NCBI GenBank assembly: GCA_902780915.1
Contig: CACZHK010000014.1
Location: 1-40,544 of the forward strand
Origin: Pseudoselenomonas ruminantium
GTDB lineage: Bacteria; Bacillota; Negativicutes; Selenomonadales; Selenomonadaceae
DNA length: 40,544 nucleotides
Direction of reading: 5' to 3'
The notes beneath the pieces were generated by a model that was not told where the DNA came from, made no database searches, and worked only from the letters and a program-made list of their open reading frames with translations. Each line of letters opens with the position of its first letter. Positions within the stretch are counted from its first letter, which is position 1. Below, one piece after another: positions 22,613 through 30,460 of this stretch. Both the position numbers and the translations under genes were made by a program.

Positions 22613-22798
22613 ATGGCACAGGAGAATGTGACGAAGTTCATTGAGATGATAGACGCTGACGAGTCGCTGGTGAAGAAGATCAATGAGCTATTGGCTGATG
22701 CTGCAAGTGAAGATGATATTGCCAGCAAGCTGGCGGCCTTCAGTACGGAGCTGGGCCTTCCCTTCACTGTGGAGGAGTACAAGAAAGAGCATCAGTGA
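22613..22798 (+). CDS. Nif11-like small protein
   Basis: The 61-residue acidic helical protein starts MAQENVTKFIEMIDADESLV and ends with ELGLPFTVEEYKKEHQ. The overall pattern (phenylalanine, Asp-Glu-x-Leu, then Ala...Leu-Gly-x-x-Phe-Thr-x-Glu-Glu) fits the Nif11 domain, found in short proteins near nif genes and as leader peptides of some RiPP precursors. Here no core peptide follows the domain and no modifying enzyme or nif gene is nearby. AAGGAGG precedes ATG 22613; an upstream frame from 22568 is rejected. It is a single gene with its own terminator. Confidence 0.75.
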   Translation: MAQENVTKFIEMIDADESLVKKINELLADAASEDDIASKLAAFSTELGLPFTVEEYKKEHQ

Positions 22799-22825
22799 CA
22801 TGGCTTCAGAGCAAGGGATTTGTAT

Positions 22826-22864
22826 GCCTGCCCGATGATCTGCAGGATTAGCGGGCAGGCTTTT
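22826..22864 (+). terminator. Terminator of the Nif11-like gene
   Basis: GCCTGCCCG / CGGGCAGGC (22826-22834 with 22852-22860) followed by TTTTGTCTT. Confidence 0.9.
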
Positions 22865-23034
22865 GTCTTGTTGGCAAGCACATTTTTTGTCTATATGTGA
22901 AGGATTTTCGTAAGTGGGGGAGAATATCTTCTTTATAGGGGAGGTCTTCTAGGCATAAATTTGACGCAATAGCGGGATTATGGTGTCAATGGCGGATTTT
23001 GCATACAAAATTCTATTTTACATGGACAAAGTGT

Positions 23035-23063
23035 TTGCAAAAGATGTAAAGGTGTTATATAAT
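23035..23063 (+). promoter_or_regulatory. livK: Promoter of the liv operon
   Basis: TTGCAA (23035-23040), 17-bp spacer, TATAAT (23058-23063). The roughly 170 bp upstream to the previous terminator shows nothing else clear. A leader of about 60 nt precedes ATG 23131. Confidence 0.8.
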
Positions 23064-23130
23064 ATGAAACATCGTTGCAGTTCCACTGTTAGAAGACGGG
23101 AACCTGATGATACGTTAGGGAGGGATTTAT

Positions 23131-24306
23131 ATGTTTTTTTCCAAGAAGACAGCGAAGCTCATGTCAGTGCTGGCAGGCACCATGCTCATGGGCGGCGTGC
23201 TCTCTGGTTGCGGCGGGGATAGCGCCGCCAGCAGCGACGAGATTAAGATTGGCGCCAATTTCGAGATGACCGGCAATGTGGCCAATTACGGCCAGGCCAC
23301 TCTGGATGGCCTGAACCTGGCCATTGATGAGATCAATGCGGCAGGTGGTGTCAATGGCAAGAAGCTGGTGGTTGTTTCTGCAGACAACAAGTCTGAGGCC
23401 GCTGAGGCAGTGAACGCTGCTACCAAGCTGATTTCCGATGACAAAGTGAAGGTGCTGGTAGGCCCGGCAGTCACTGCCAATGTCATTGCCGAGTCCCAGG
23501 TGGCTACGGACAATAAAGTTCCCGTTATCGCCCCTGATGCTACCAGCCCGGATGTCACCGTGGAGAACGGCCAGGTGAAGCCCTTCATCTTCCGCAGCTG
23601 CTTCATCGACCCCCAGCAGGGTACAGTCATGGCCAAGTTTGCTACAGAGAACCTGAAGGCCAAGACCGCTGTCATCTATGTGGACAACAGCTCCGACTAC
23701 TCCAAGAGCCTGGGCAAGGTCTTCAAGGAGGAGTTTGAAAAGGCTGGCGGCAAGGTGCTGATGGAGGAGGCTTTCCTGGCCAAGGATCAGGATTTCAAGG
23801 CCACTCTTACCAGCATCAAGACGGCTAATGCTGATGTGGTCTTCGTTCCCGCTTACTATGAGGAAGTGGGCAAGATCGTGAAGCAGGCCCGTGAGCTGGG
23901 CATCACTTCCCCGATTCTGGGCACCGATGGCTGGGATGATTCCAAGGTGGCAGACATCGCAGGCGTAGATGCACTGAACAACACCTATTTCAGCACCCAC
24001 TACTCCGATAAGGATGAGTCCGTGAAGGGCTTCCTGGAGGCTTTCGAGAAGAAGTATGGCCACGCTCCCAATGTGTTTGCAGCTCTCGGCTATGACGCAG
24101 GCAAGCTCCTGGCAGACGCCATCAAGCGCGCCGGCAATGATGATTCTGAGAAGATTCGCCAGGCCATTGAGGAGACCAAGGATTTGCAGGTGGGCACGGG
24201 CATCATCACCATGGATCCCAAGACCCACAATCCCATCAAGCAGGCAGTCATCCTCCAGAACAAGGACGGCGGCCGCGTGATGGTGGCTAAGATCATGCCG
24301 GAGTAA
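23131..24306 (+). CDS. livK: Branched-chain amino acid ABC transporter substrate-binding lipoprotein
   Basis: The 391-residue lipoprotein has a basic start, a hydrophobic signal and the lipobox LSGC (about residues 24-27). The mature part starts IKIGANFEMTGNVANYGQAT, typical of the LivJ/LivK type I periplasmic-binding fold, with AIDEINAAGGVNGKKLVVV and VLVGPAVTANVIAESQ. It captures branched-chain amino acids (or related amides) at the cell surface for LivHMGF. GGGAGGGA precedes ATG 23131. A partial terminator after it probably sets higher expression for the binding protein than for the downstream genes. Confidence 0.95.
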   Translation: MFFSKKTAKLMSVLAGTMLMGGVLSGCGGDSAASSDEIKIGANFEMTGNVANYGQATLDGLNLAIDEINAAGGVNGKKLVVVSADNKSEAAEAVNAATKLISDDKVKVLVGPAVTANVIAESQVATDNKVPVIAPDATSPDVTVENGQVKPFIFRSCFIDPQQGTVMAKFATENLKAKTAVIYVDNSSDYSKSLGKVFKEEFEKAGGKVLMEEAFLAKDQDFKATLTSIKTANADVVFVPAYYEEVGKIVKQARELGITSPILGTDGWDDSKVADIAGVDALNNTYFSTHYSDKDESVKGFLEAFEKKYGHAPNVFAALGYDAGKLLADAIKRAGNDDSEKIRQAIEETKDLQVGTGIITMDPKTHNPIKQAVILQNKDGGRVMVAKIMPE

Positions 24307-24360
24307 GCGGCTTCTGATCTATAGCGTGGCCCGTGTCCGGGCCCTGACAGGAAAGGCAAT

Positions 24361-24385
24361 GGGGCCGCTGGTGGCGGCCCCTTTT
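24361..24385 (+). terminator. Hairpin between livK and livH (attenuating terminator)
   Basis: GGGGCCGC / GCGGCCCC (24361-24368 with 24374-24381) followed by TTTTGTATT. No promoter is obvious between it and livH, so read-through is expected. Confidence 0.8.
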
Positions 24386-24440
24386 GTATTATTCGGCCCT
24401 ATACCAAGGAGTGGGAAAGGAGCCGCATGGAGGTTTTACT

Positions 24441-25328
24441 ATGGAAATGGGGCAGCAAGTCCTGCAGCAGCTGGTCAACGGCATTTCGCTGGGCAGCATC
24501 TATGCGCTCATAGCGCTGGGCTATACCATGATTTATGGCATCATCAAGCTTATCAATTTCGCCCACGGTGATATTTACATGGTGGGTGCTTATATCGGTT
24601 TCTTCGCTATTACCCAGGCGGGGCTGTCCATTGTGCCGGCCCTGCTGGTTTCCCTGGTGACCACGGCTATGCTGGGCATGCTGGTGGAAAAATTGGCTTA
24701 CAAGCCCCTCCGCCATGCTCCCCGCCTGTCCGTGCTCATCACGGCTATCGGCGTGTCCTTCTTCCTGGAGTACGCCAGCATGTATTTCGTGTCTCCGACT
24801 CCGCGCACCTTCCCGGCGGTGATGGATAGCGTGGCCATCAATATCGGCGGGCTGGTCATCAATGGGCAGCAGCTGCTGATTCTGGGCATCACCTTTGTGC
24901 TGATGGTGATTCTCACCTATATCGTCAAATTCACTAATACGGGCAAGGCCATGCGGGCGGCTTCCTTTGATACGGAGACTGCCCAGCTCATGGGGATAAA
25001 TTCTGACAGGATTATTTCCATCACCTTTGGCATCGGTTCGGCTCTGGCGGCGGTGGCCGGCGTGCTGGTGGGCATCTACTACAATTCCATCGACCCCCTG
25101 ATGGGCATCATGCCCGGTCTGAAGGCTTTCGTAGCGGCAGTCCTGGGGGGCATCGGCATCCTGCCCGGAGCCGTGGTGGGCGGCATCATTCTCGGTGTGG
25201 TGGAAGCCTTTGTGTCAGGCTTTATTTCCTCCACTTTCCGTGATGCGGCGGCCTTTGCCATTCTGATCATCGTGCTGCTGGTGCGGCCTACGGGCATCTT
25301 CGGCAAGAATACCAAGGAAAAGGTCTGA
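24441..25328 (+). CDS. livH: Branched-chain amino acid ABC transporter permease LivH
   Basis: The 295-residue permease has about eight membrane helices. It starts QQLVNGISLGSIYALIALGY, the LivH opening, with MIYGIIKLINFAHGDIYMVG right after, and has GIGILPGAVVGGIILGVVEA near the end. It forms half of the membrane channel with LivM. GGAGG is placed eight bases before ATG 24441; the longer frame from 24384 runs over the terminator and is rejected. It is followed 12 bp later by livM. Confidence 0.95.
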   Translation: MEMGQQVLQQLVNGISLGSIYALIALGYTMIYGIIKLINFAHGDIYMVGAYIGFFAITQAGLSIVPALLVSLVTTAMLGMLVEKLAYKPLRHAPRLSVLITAIGVSFFLEYASMYFVSPTPRTFPAVMDSVAINIGGLVINGQQLLILGITFVLMVILTYIVKFTNTGKAMRAASFDTETAQLMGINSDRIISITFGIGSALAAVAGVLVGIYYNSIDPLMGIMPGLKAFVAAVLGGIGILPGAVVGGIILGVVEAFVSGFISSTFRDAAAFAILIIVLLVRPTGIFGKNTKEKV

Positions 25329-25340
25329 GGAGGTGGCAGC

Positions 25341-26333
25341 ATGGATAAGTTTAGCGGCATGAAATATTTGAAGAAAAACGATGCTGTCCTCCTGGGCTTT
25401 GCCATTGTGCTCTTTGCCCTGCTGCAGGGGCTGATTTCCGGCAAGGTCTTGAGTTCCTTCTGGCAGCTCAATGTGCTGATTATCGGCATCAATATCATCA
25501 TGGCGGTGAGCCTGAATCTCATCAACGGCTATACGGGCCAGTTCTCTTTGGGACATGCGGGCTTCATGGCGGTAGGGGCCTATGTGGGAGTGGTGCTCAC
25601 CACCAATTTCCACGCACCCTTCGTGGTGGCTCTCCTGGCCGGGGGACTGTCGGCGGCTTTCCTGGGTTTCCTCATCGGCATACCTACACTCAGGCTCAAC
25701 GGTGACTACCTGGCCATTGCCACCCTGGGACTGGGAGAAATCATCCGCATTGTCATCATGAATATCGAGTATGTGGGGGGCGCTGCAGGCTTCAAGGGCA
25801 TTCCCCATCACACCAATTTCGCCTGGGTCTTCTGGCTCACGGTGATTGCCCTGTTCTTCATCAAGAATTTCGTAAACTCCACCCATGGACGGGCCTGCCT
25901 GGCTATCCGCGAGAATGAGATTGCGGCAGAGTCCATGGGCATCAATACCACCAAGTACAAGGTGTTGGCCTTCGCCATTGGTGCGGGCTTTGCGGGCATT
26001 GCCGGGGGGCTTTTCGCCCACTGCTTCTACCTCATCAGCCCCAACTCCTTCACCTTCATGGCTTCCTTCAACTATCTGATCATGGTGGTCATGGGGGGCA
26101 TGGGCTCCATCACGGGCAGTATTGCCGGGGCTTTTGTGGTGACCTTCCTGTCGGCGGCTCTGGCCAGCTGGCCTGAGTTCCGCATGATCATCTATGCGCT
26201 GGCCCTGATTTTCCTCATGTTCTACCGTCCTCAGGGACTGTTCGGCTACATGGAGATCACCAGCATGAGGCCCCTGAATCGGATTTTCGGACGACCCGGG
26301 GAAAAGAAGGAAGGAGGCAGGACAGATGGCTGA
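25341..26333 (+). CDS. livM: Branched-chain amino acid ABC transporter permease LivM
   Basis: The 330-residue permease has the LivM signature NLINGYTGQFSLGHAGFMAV and IPTLRLNGDYLAIATLGLGE. It pairs with LivH. GAGGAGGTGGC precedes ATG 25341. The charged C-terminal tail and an 8-bp overlap with livG show translational coupling. Length and helix count are normal. Confidence 0.95.
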   Translation: MDKFSGMKYLKKNDAVLLGFAIVLFALLQGLISGKVLSSFWQLNVLIIGINIIMAVSLNLINGYTGQFSLGHAGFMAVGAYVGVVLTTNFHAPFVVALLAGGLSAAFLGFLIGIPTLRLNGDYLAIATLGLGEIIRIVIMNIEYVGGAAGFKGIPHHTNFAWVFWLTVIALFFIKNFVNSTHGRACLAIRENEIAAESMGINTTKYKVLAFAIGAGFAGIAGGLFAHCFYLISPNSFTFMASFNYLIMVVMGGMGSITGSIAGAFVVTFLSAALASWPEFRMIIYALALIFLMFYRPQGLFGYMEITSMRPLNRIFGRPGEKKEGGRTDG

Positions 26334-27114
26334 GGCAAAGAAAGAGAGCAAAGTCCTGCTGGAGGCCAAGGATGTGTCCGAGGTTTTCGGAGGACTCAAG
26401 GCAGTTTCGGATTTTAATTTCTATATAAATAAGGGCGAATTGGTGGGGCTGATTGGGCCTAACGGCGCGGGCAAGACCACGGCCTTCAACCTCTTCACGG
26501 GGGTTTACCAGCCCACCACAGGTGAGATTACCTTTGGGGGCAAGAGCATTGTGGGCCTCAAGCCCTATCAGATCACTCAGAGGGGCGTAGCCCGTACCTT
26601 CCAGAATATCCGCCTGTTCTCCGAACTGACGGTGCTGGATAACGTGAAGATTGCTTTCCACGACCATGTGAAGTACGGCGTACTGGAGGCTGTGCTGAGA
26701 GTGGGACGCTACTACAAGGAAGAAGAGCGCATTGAGCAAGAGGCTTTGAAGCTCCTGGACATCTTCCATTTGAAGGACAAGGCCGGGGAGCTGGCCAAGA
26801 ACCTGCCTTATGGTGCCCAGCGCCGCCTGGAGATAGCCCGGGCCCTGGCAGCGGGGCCGAAGCTCCTGTTGCTGGATGAGCCGGCGGCGGGCATGAATCC
26901 CCAGGAGACACAGGAGCTCATGGAGATGATCCGCTGGATCAGGAAAAAATTTGGTCTGACGGTGCTTCTTATCGAGCATGATATGAATCTGGTCATGGGC
27001 ATCTGCGAGCGCATCTATGTGCTGGAGTACGGCATGGTCATTGCCAGCGGTACGCCCGAGGAAGTACAGAAAGATCCCGAGGTTATTAGGGCATATTTAG
27101 GCGGGGAGGGCTGA
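26326..27114 (+). CDS. livG: Branched-chain amino acid ABC transporter ATP-binding protein LivG
   Basis: The 262-residue ATPase has Walker A GPNGAGKTTAFN, the LivG-type GVARTFQNIRLFSELTVLDN, the signature region LPYGAQRRLEIARALA, Walker B LLLLDEPAAGMN and H-loop LLIEHDMNLV. It powers uptake with LivF. It overlaps livM by eight bases and ends three bases into the first of three hairpins that separate it from livF. Confidence 0.96.
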   Translation: MAEAKKESKVLLEAKDVSEVFGGLKAVSDFNFYINKGELVGLIGPNGAGKTTAFNLFTGVYQPTTGEITFGGKSIVGLKPYQITQRGVARTFQNIRLFSELTVLDNVKIAFHDHVKYGVLEAVLRVGRYYKEEERIEQEALKLLDIFHLKDKAGELAKNLPYGAQRRLEIARALAAGPKLLLLDEPAAGMNPQETQELMEMIRWIRKKFGLTVLLIEHDMNLVMGICERIYVLEYGMVIASGTPEEVQKDPEVIRAYLGGEG

Positions 27115-27195
27115 CATGCCAGTGGCATGTCAGCGGACAGGCGGGATGCCTGTCCTGGATGTTACATAGAGATGAGGGCAAGCCGGATGCTTGCC
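27112..27195 (+). repeat. Three consecutive perfect hairpins between livG and livF
   Basis: Hairpin 1: TGACATGCCA/TGGCATGTCA (27112-27132). Hairpin 2: GGACAGGC, loop GGGAT, GCCTGTCC (27135-27155). Hairpin 3: GGCAAGC, loop CGGAT, GCTTGCC (27177-27195). Hairpin 3 ends immediately before the livF Shine-Dalgarno (GGAGGG). None has a T run, so they are not ordinary terminators. Confidence 0.85.
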
Positions 27196-27208
27196 GGAGG
27201 GTCAATAT

Positions 27209-27940
27209 ATGACTGATACAAATACAAACAAACCCATGCTGAAGATTGATGGTCTCCATGTGTACTATGGTGCCATCCACGCCATCAAGGGCATCAGCCT
27301 GGAGGTAAATCAGGGGGAAATAGTGACCCTGATCGGGGCCAACGGTGCGGGCAAGTCCACTACCCTGCGCACTATCTCAGGACTGCTGAAGCCTAAGGAG
27401 GGCACGATTTCCTTTGAGGGAGAGAGCATCGGTGGGGTGCCAGCCCATGAGATTGTCAAGCGGGGCATTTCCCAGGTGCCTGAGGGCCGCCGCATCTTTG
27501 CAGATATGACGGTGATGGAGAACCTGGATTTGGGTGCTTTCACCCGCAGCGACAAGGATGGCATCAAGGCCGACCTCAAGACGGTTTTTGAGCGTTTCCC
27601 CCGCCTGGAGGAACGCAAGGAGCAACTGGCGGGCACCCTCTCCGGCGGCGAGCAGCAGATGCTGGCCATGGGCAGGGCGCTGATGAGCCGCCCGCGTTTG
27701 TTGCTGCTTGACGAGCCTTCCATGGGACTGGCACCCCTGCTGATCCGTGAGATTTTCTCCATCATCGTGGATATCAACAAGACGGGGACGACGGTGCTCT
27801 TGGTGGAGCAGAATGCCAATATGGCACTCTCCATTGCCCATCGGGCTTATGTGCTGGAGACCGGCCGCATTACCCTTTCCGGTGATGCCAAGGACCTGGC
27901 TGCCAGCGAAGAAGTACGCAAAGCTTATCTGGGTGGTTAA
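27209..27940 (+). CDS. livF: Branched-chain amino acid ABC transporter ATP-binding protein LivF
   Basis: The 243-residue ATPase has Walker A LIGANGAGKSTTLRTISGLL, LivF-type QVPEGRRIFADMTVMENLDL, signature LSGGEQQMLAMGRALM and Walker B LLLLDEPSMGLAP. It works with LivG. GGAGGG (27196-27201) fits ATG 27209; the upstream frame from 27191 begins within the third hairpin and is rejected. The unusual hairpin array in front may tune its translation or mRNA ends. Confidence 0.96.
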   Translation: MTDTNTNKPMLKIDGLHVYYGAIHAIKGISLEVNQGEIVTLIGANGAGKSTTLRTISGLLKPKEGTISFEGESIGGVPAHEIVKRGISQVPEGRRIFADMTVMENLDLGAFTRSDKDGIKADLKTVFERFPRLEERKEQLAGTLSGGEQQMLAMGRALMSRPRLLLLDEPSMGLAPLLIREIFSIIVDINKTGTTVLLVEQNANMALSIAHRAYVLETGRITLSGDAKDLAASEEVRKAYLGG

Positions 27941-27947
27941 TTATTTG

Positions 27948-27970
27948 AGGACAATGAAGGAAATTGTCCT
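27948..27970 (+). other. Stem-loop between livF and the CBS-ACT gene
   Basis: AGGACAAT / ATTGTCCT (27948-27955 with 27963-27970), followed only by TTC; a weak terminator or mRNA-stability hairpin. Confidence 0.6.
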
Positions 27971-28009
27971 TTCATGGCGAATAATCTGAAGCAGAAGGAG
28001 ATGATAGTG

Positions 28010-28654
28010 ATGTTTGTGTCCAAGAGGATGGCGCAGAATCCGGTGACTATTGCGCCGGATGATTCTATCGATGCGGCCATGACCGCCATGCGCAAGGGCA
28101 AGTTCCGCCGCCTGCCGGTGGTGGAGGAGGGGCGACTGGTGAGCTTCATCAGCGACCGTGACCTCATGCGGGTGGCGCCCAGCCCTGCCACCACTCTTTC
28201 CAAATTCGAGGAAAAGTCCCTGCTGGCCAAGCTGAAGGTCAAGGACATCATGCCCAATAAGGTGATTTCCATTTCCGATGAGGCTACCATCGAAGAGGCA
28301 GCCCTGCTTATGGAGCAGAACAAGATCGGCGGCCTGCCGGTTATTTCCAGCGTAGGCGTGGTGGTGGGTGTCATCACGGAGACGGATATCTTCAAGACCT
28401 TCATAGATGTCATGGGACTGGCCAAGGGCAAGACCCGTATCACCATCGAGGTAGAGGACAAGGTAGGGGTGGTCTATGAGCTGGCCAGTGTCTTCAAGGA
28501 TGCGGGGCTTTCCATAGACAGCCTGGTGACCTGCAAGCAGCCTGACGGGAAGTATGAGATTGTCATCCGTGGCAATATTCCTGATGCAGAGGACATTAAG
28601 TCCAAAATCGAGGAACATGGCTATAAGGTCATTCACTCGGTCAAGATTGGCTGA
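28010..28654 (+). CDS. CBS-pair plus ACT domain protein (AcuB-like)
   Basis: The 214-residue protein has two CBS motifs (MFVSKRMAQNPVTIAPDDSI and KVKDIMPNKVISISDEATIE onward) and a C-terminal ACT domain (TRITIEVEDKVGVVYELASV). CBS pairs bind adenosyl ligands such as AMP, ATP or SAM, and ACT domains bind amino acids, so it is probably a sensor linking energy state and amino-acid supply. Placement directly after livF supports a link to branched-chain amino acid uptake; this is inference. AAGGAG fits ATG 28010; the upstream start at 27974 overlaps a hairpin. Confidence 0.88.
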   Translation: MFVSKRMAQNPVTIAPDDSIDAAMTAMRKGKFRRLPVVEEGRLVSFISDRDLMRVAPSPATTLSKFEEKSLLAKLKVKDIMPNKVISISDEATIEEAALLMEQNKIGGLPVISSVGVVVGVITETDIFKTFIDVMGLAKGKTRITIEVEDKVGVVYELASVFKDAGLSIDSLVTCKQPDGKYEIVIRGNIPDAEDIKSKIEEHGYKVIHSVKIG

Positions 28655-28824
28655 GGGGCGCAAGAGTATACAAAAAAACAGGGCAGGAGATTTTTTCCTG
28701 CCAGAGAGGCCGCTGGATTGGTTTGCATTATTGTGGGCAGTTCGGCGGTCTTTTTGGATAATTATGCAGGGCGGGGGGCAGGCTCTGTGTATACAGTATT
28801 ACATTTTTCCCTGCCTGGCTAGTC

Positions 28825-28853
28825 TTGAACATGTATAGTAGCTATGATATACT
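28825..28853 (+). promoter_or_regulatory. Promoter of the TAXI-TRAP operon
   Basis: TTGAAC (28825-28830), 17-bp spacer, TATACT (28848-28853). Between 28655 and here there is one imperfect GC hairpin (about 28684-28704) without a plus-strand T run, and nothing else clear. Confidence 0.75.
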
Positions 28854-28908
28854 GTTATACATGTTGAAAGATAGATAAATGGAATGCATGTATAAGGAGG
28901 TAATCAAG

Positions 28909-29880
28909 ATGAAGTTCGCGTCATTGAAGAAGATGCTGGCTGCCGGCATGGTGGCGGTCATGGCTGCAGTGGCCTTTACGGGCTGCGGCGGCGAGGGTGA
29001 CAAGGCTGCCCAGAAGCAGTTCCTGAACATCGGCACTGGTGGCACAGCAGGTACTTACTACCCTCTGGGCGGTGCCATGGCTGAGATCCTCAACAAAGCT
29101 ATCCCCGGCATGAATGCCAGCGCCCAGAGCACCGGCGCCAGCGTGGCCAATATCAATATGTTGAAAGATGGCTCTGTGGATTTGGCTATCGTTCAGAATG
29201 ATATCACCTACTACGCTGTCAATGGCACGGAAATGTTCAAGGACAAGAAGGTGGACGGCCTCCAGGGCATCGCCATCCTCTATCCTGAGACCTGCCAGGC
29301 TGTGACTCTTGACTCCAGCGGCATCAAGGACCTTGGAGAGATCAAGGGCAAGAGAGTAGCTGTGGGCGCAGCAGGTTCCGGTGTGGAGGCTAATGCCCGT
29401 CAGATCATGGAAGCCTACGGGGTCAGCTATGATGACATCCAGGTGCAGTACCTTTCCTTCAGCGAGGCTGCCAGTGCCCTGAAGGATGGCAACATAGATG
29501 TGGCTTTCCTGACTGCAGGCTATCCCACTGCAGCCGTGCAGGATATCGCTTCCCAGAACAAGATTCGTCTCTTGCCGGTGGCCGCTGACAAGGCTGATGC
29601 TTTGATTGCCAAGTATCCCTTCTATACGAAGACTGTTATCCCAGCCGGCACTTATGCAGGCTTTGAGGAGGAAGTGCCCGCCGTTTCTGTCATGGCTATG
29701 CTGGTGGCAAATGAGAAGGTCAGCGAGCAGCTGGGCTATGATGTGGCCAAGGGGCTTTTCACCAATCTGGATCGCCTCCAGGCAGCTCATGCTGTAGGCA
29801 AGCAGATTGCCAAGGAGAAGGCCATGATCGGCATGCCTCTCAAGATGAATGCCGGTGCTGAGAAGTTCTTCAAAGAGTAA
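28909..29880 (+). CDS. TAXI-family TRAP transporter solute-binding lipoprotein
   Basis: The 323-residue lipoprotein has the lipobox FTGC (about residues 22-25), then NIGTGGTAGTYYPLGGAMAE, the TAXI (Imp) family hallmark. The continuation SAQSTGASVANINMLKDGSV and DLAIVQNDITYYA is also typical. These receptors bind small organic acids such as glutamate or 2-oxoacids and deliver them to the fused permease. AAGGAGGT precedes ATG 28909; the ATG at 28879 is rejected. The operon continues with DUF1850 and the fused permease. Confidence 0.94.
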   Translation: MKFASLKKMLAAGMVAVMAAVAFTGCGGEGDKAAQKQFLNIGTGGTAGTYYPLGGAMAEILNKAIPGMNASAQSTGASVANINMLKDGSVDLAIVQNDITYYAVNGTEMFKDKKVDGLQGIAILYPETCQAVTLDSSGIKDLGEIKGKRVAVGAAGSGVEANARQIMEAYGVSYDDIQVQYLSFSEAASALKDGNIDVAFLTAGYPTAAVQDIASQNKIRLLPVAADKADALIAKYPFYTKTVIPAGTYAGFEEEVPAVSVMAMLVANEKVSEQLGYDVAKGLFTNLDRLQAAHAVGKQIAKEKAMIGMPLKMNAGAEKFFKE

Positions 29881-29894
29881 TCGAGTGACAGTTA

Positions 29895-30410
29895 GTGCGA
29901 AGTGTACTTACGGGTCTCAAGCTGCGACTCTGGCCGTGCCTGACCCTGGGGCTGGTTCTGCTGGCCCTGGGGCAGGTGCTCCTGACGCCGTGCCTGACGC
30001 TGTCGGCGGAGGGACGGCGTCTTGTTGTGTGTGAAGCCAGAGGGACGGAGCTGACCATAAATTTTATCCATTCTGTGCAGAAGACACCCGTGGAGGAAAA
30101 ATTGCGGGTTTCCGCCGAAGGAAGCGAGCTTGAGCTGACGGAAACCCGCTACCATTCCTTCGGAGTGGGATTGCCTTTCCTGGCCTCCGAAGGGGATTTC
30201 CGGCAGGAGGGCAATGATTTCGTCATCACGGGGATGGACAGGCATTACCGGGAACTAGCTTTGCGTACGGGAGTGGGGACAGAGCTGACGGTGACCTTGA
30301 GAAGCGGCAGTTTTGAGAAGGCTCTTGAGCTATATCGGATTTATGGGCCGGGAACGCTGATAGAAGTGAAGTTATTGCCATTATACGAAATTATGATCAT
30401 GGGAGCATGA
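29895..30410 (+). CDS. DUF1850 protein accompanying TAXI-TRAP transporters
   Basis: The 171-residue protein has an N-terminal membrane helix or signal segment (LWPCLTLGLVLLALGQVLL) and a beta-rich outer domain with INFIHSVQKTPVEEKLRV, typical of DUF1850. This family is found almost only next to TAXI-TRAP genes and may be an accessory of the transporter; its role is not established. The GTG at 29895 is the best start visible, but its Shine-Dalgarno is weak. It lies between the binding protein and the permease. Confidence 0.82.
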   Translation: MRSVLTGLKLRLWPCLTLGLVLLALGQVLLTPCLTLSAEGRRLVVCEARGTELTINFIHSVQKTPVEEKLRVSAEGSELELTETRYHSFGVGLPFLASEGDFRQEGNDFVITGMDRHYRELALRTGVGTELTVTLRSGSFEKALELYRIYGPGTLIEVKLLPLYEIMIMGA

Positions 30411-30430
30411 CCTTCCCCTCAAGGGGAAGG
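30411..30430 (+). other. Intercistronic hairpin
   Basis: CCTTCCCC-TCAA-GGGGAAGG, perfect 8-bp stem, immediately after the DUF1850 stop and 30 bp before the permease gene; no T run. Confidence 0.75.
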
Positions 30431-30460
30431 CTTATATAGACAAGGAAAGGACTGGGTGAT

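Noticed and set aside
22613..22798. A RiPP biosynthesis cluster around the Nif11-like gene
   Set aside because: The neighbours are kor and liv genes; no modification enzyme, protease or peptide exporter is present.
27112..27195. Hairpin array as a short CRISPR or REP array
   Set aside because: The three stems have different sequences and no regular spacers; no cas gene is in the window.
28805..28853. Fourth copy of the palindrome (CCTGCCTGGCTAG) before the TAXI gene
   Set aside because: It is not palindromic, its distance to TATGAT is 20 and to TATACT 25, and an ordinary TTGAAC/TATACT promoter with 17-bp spacing is present.
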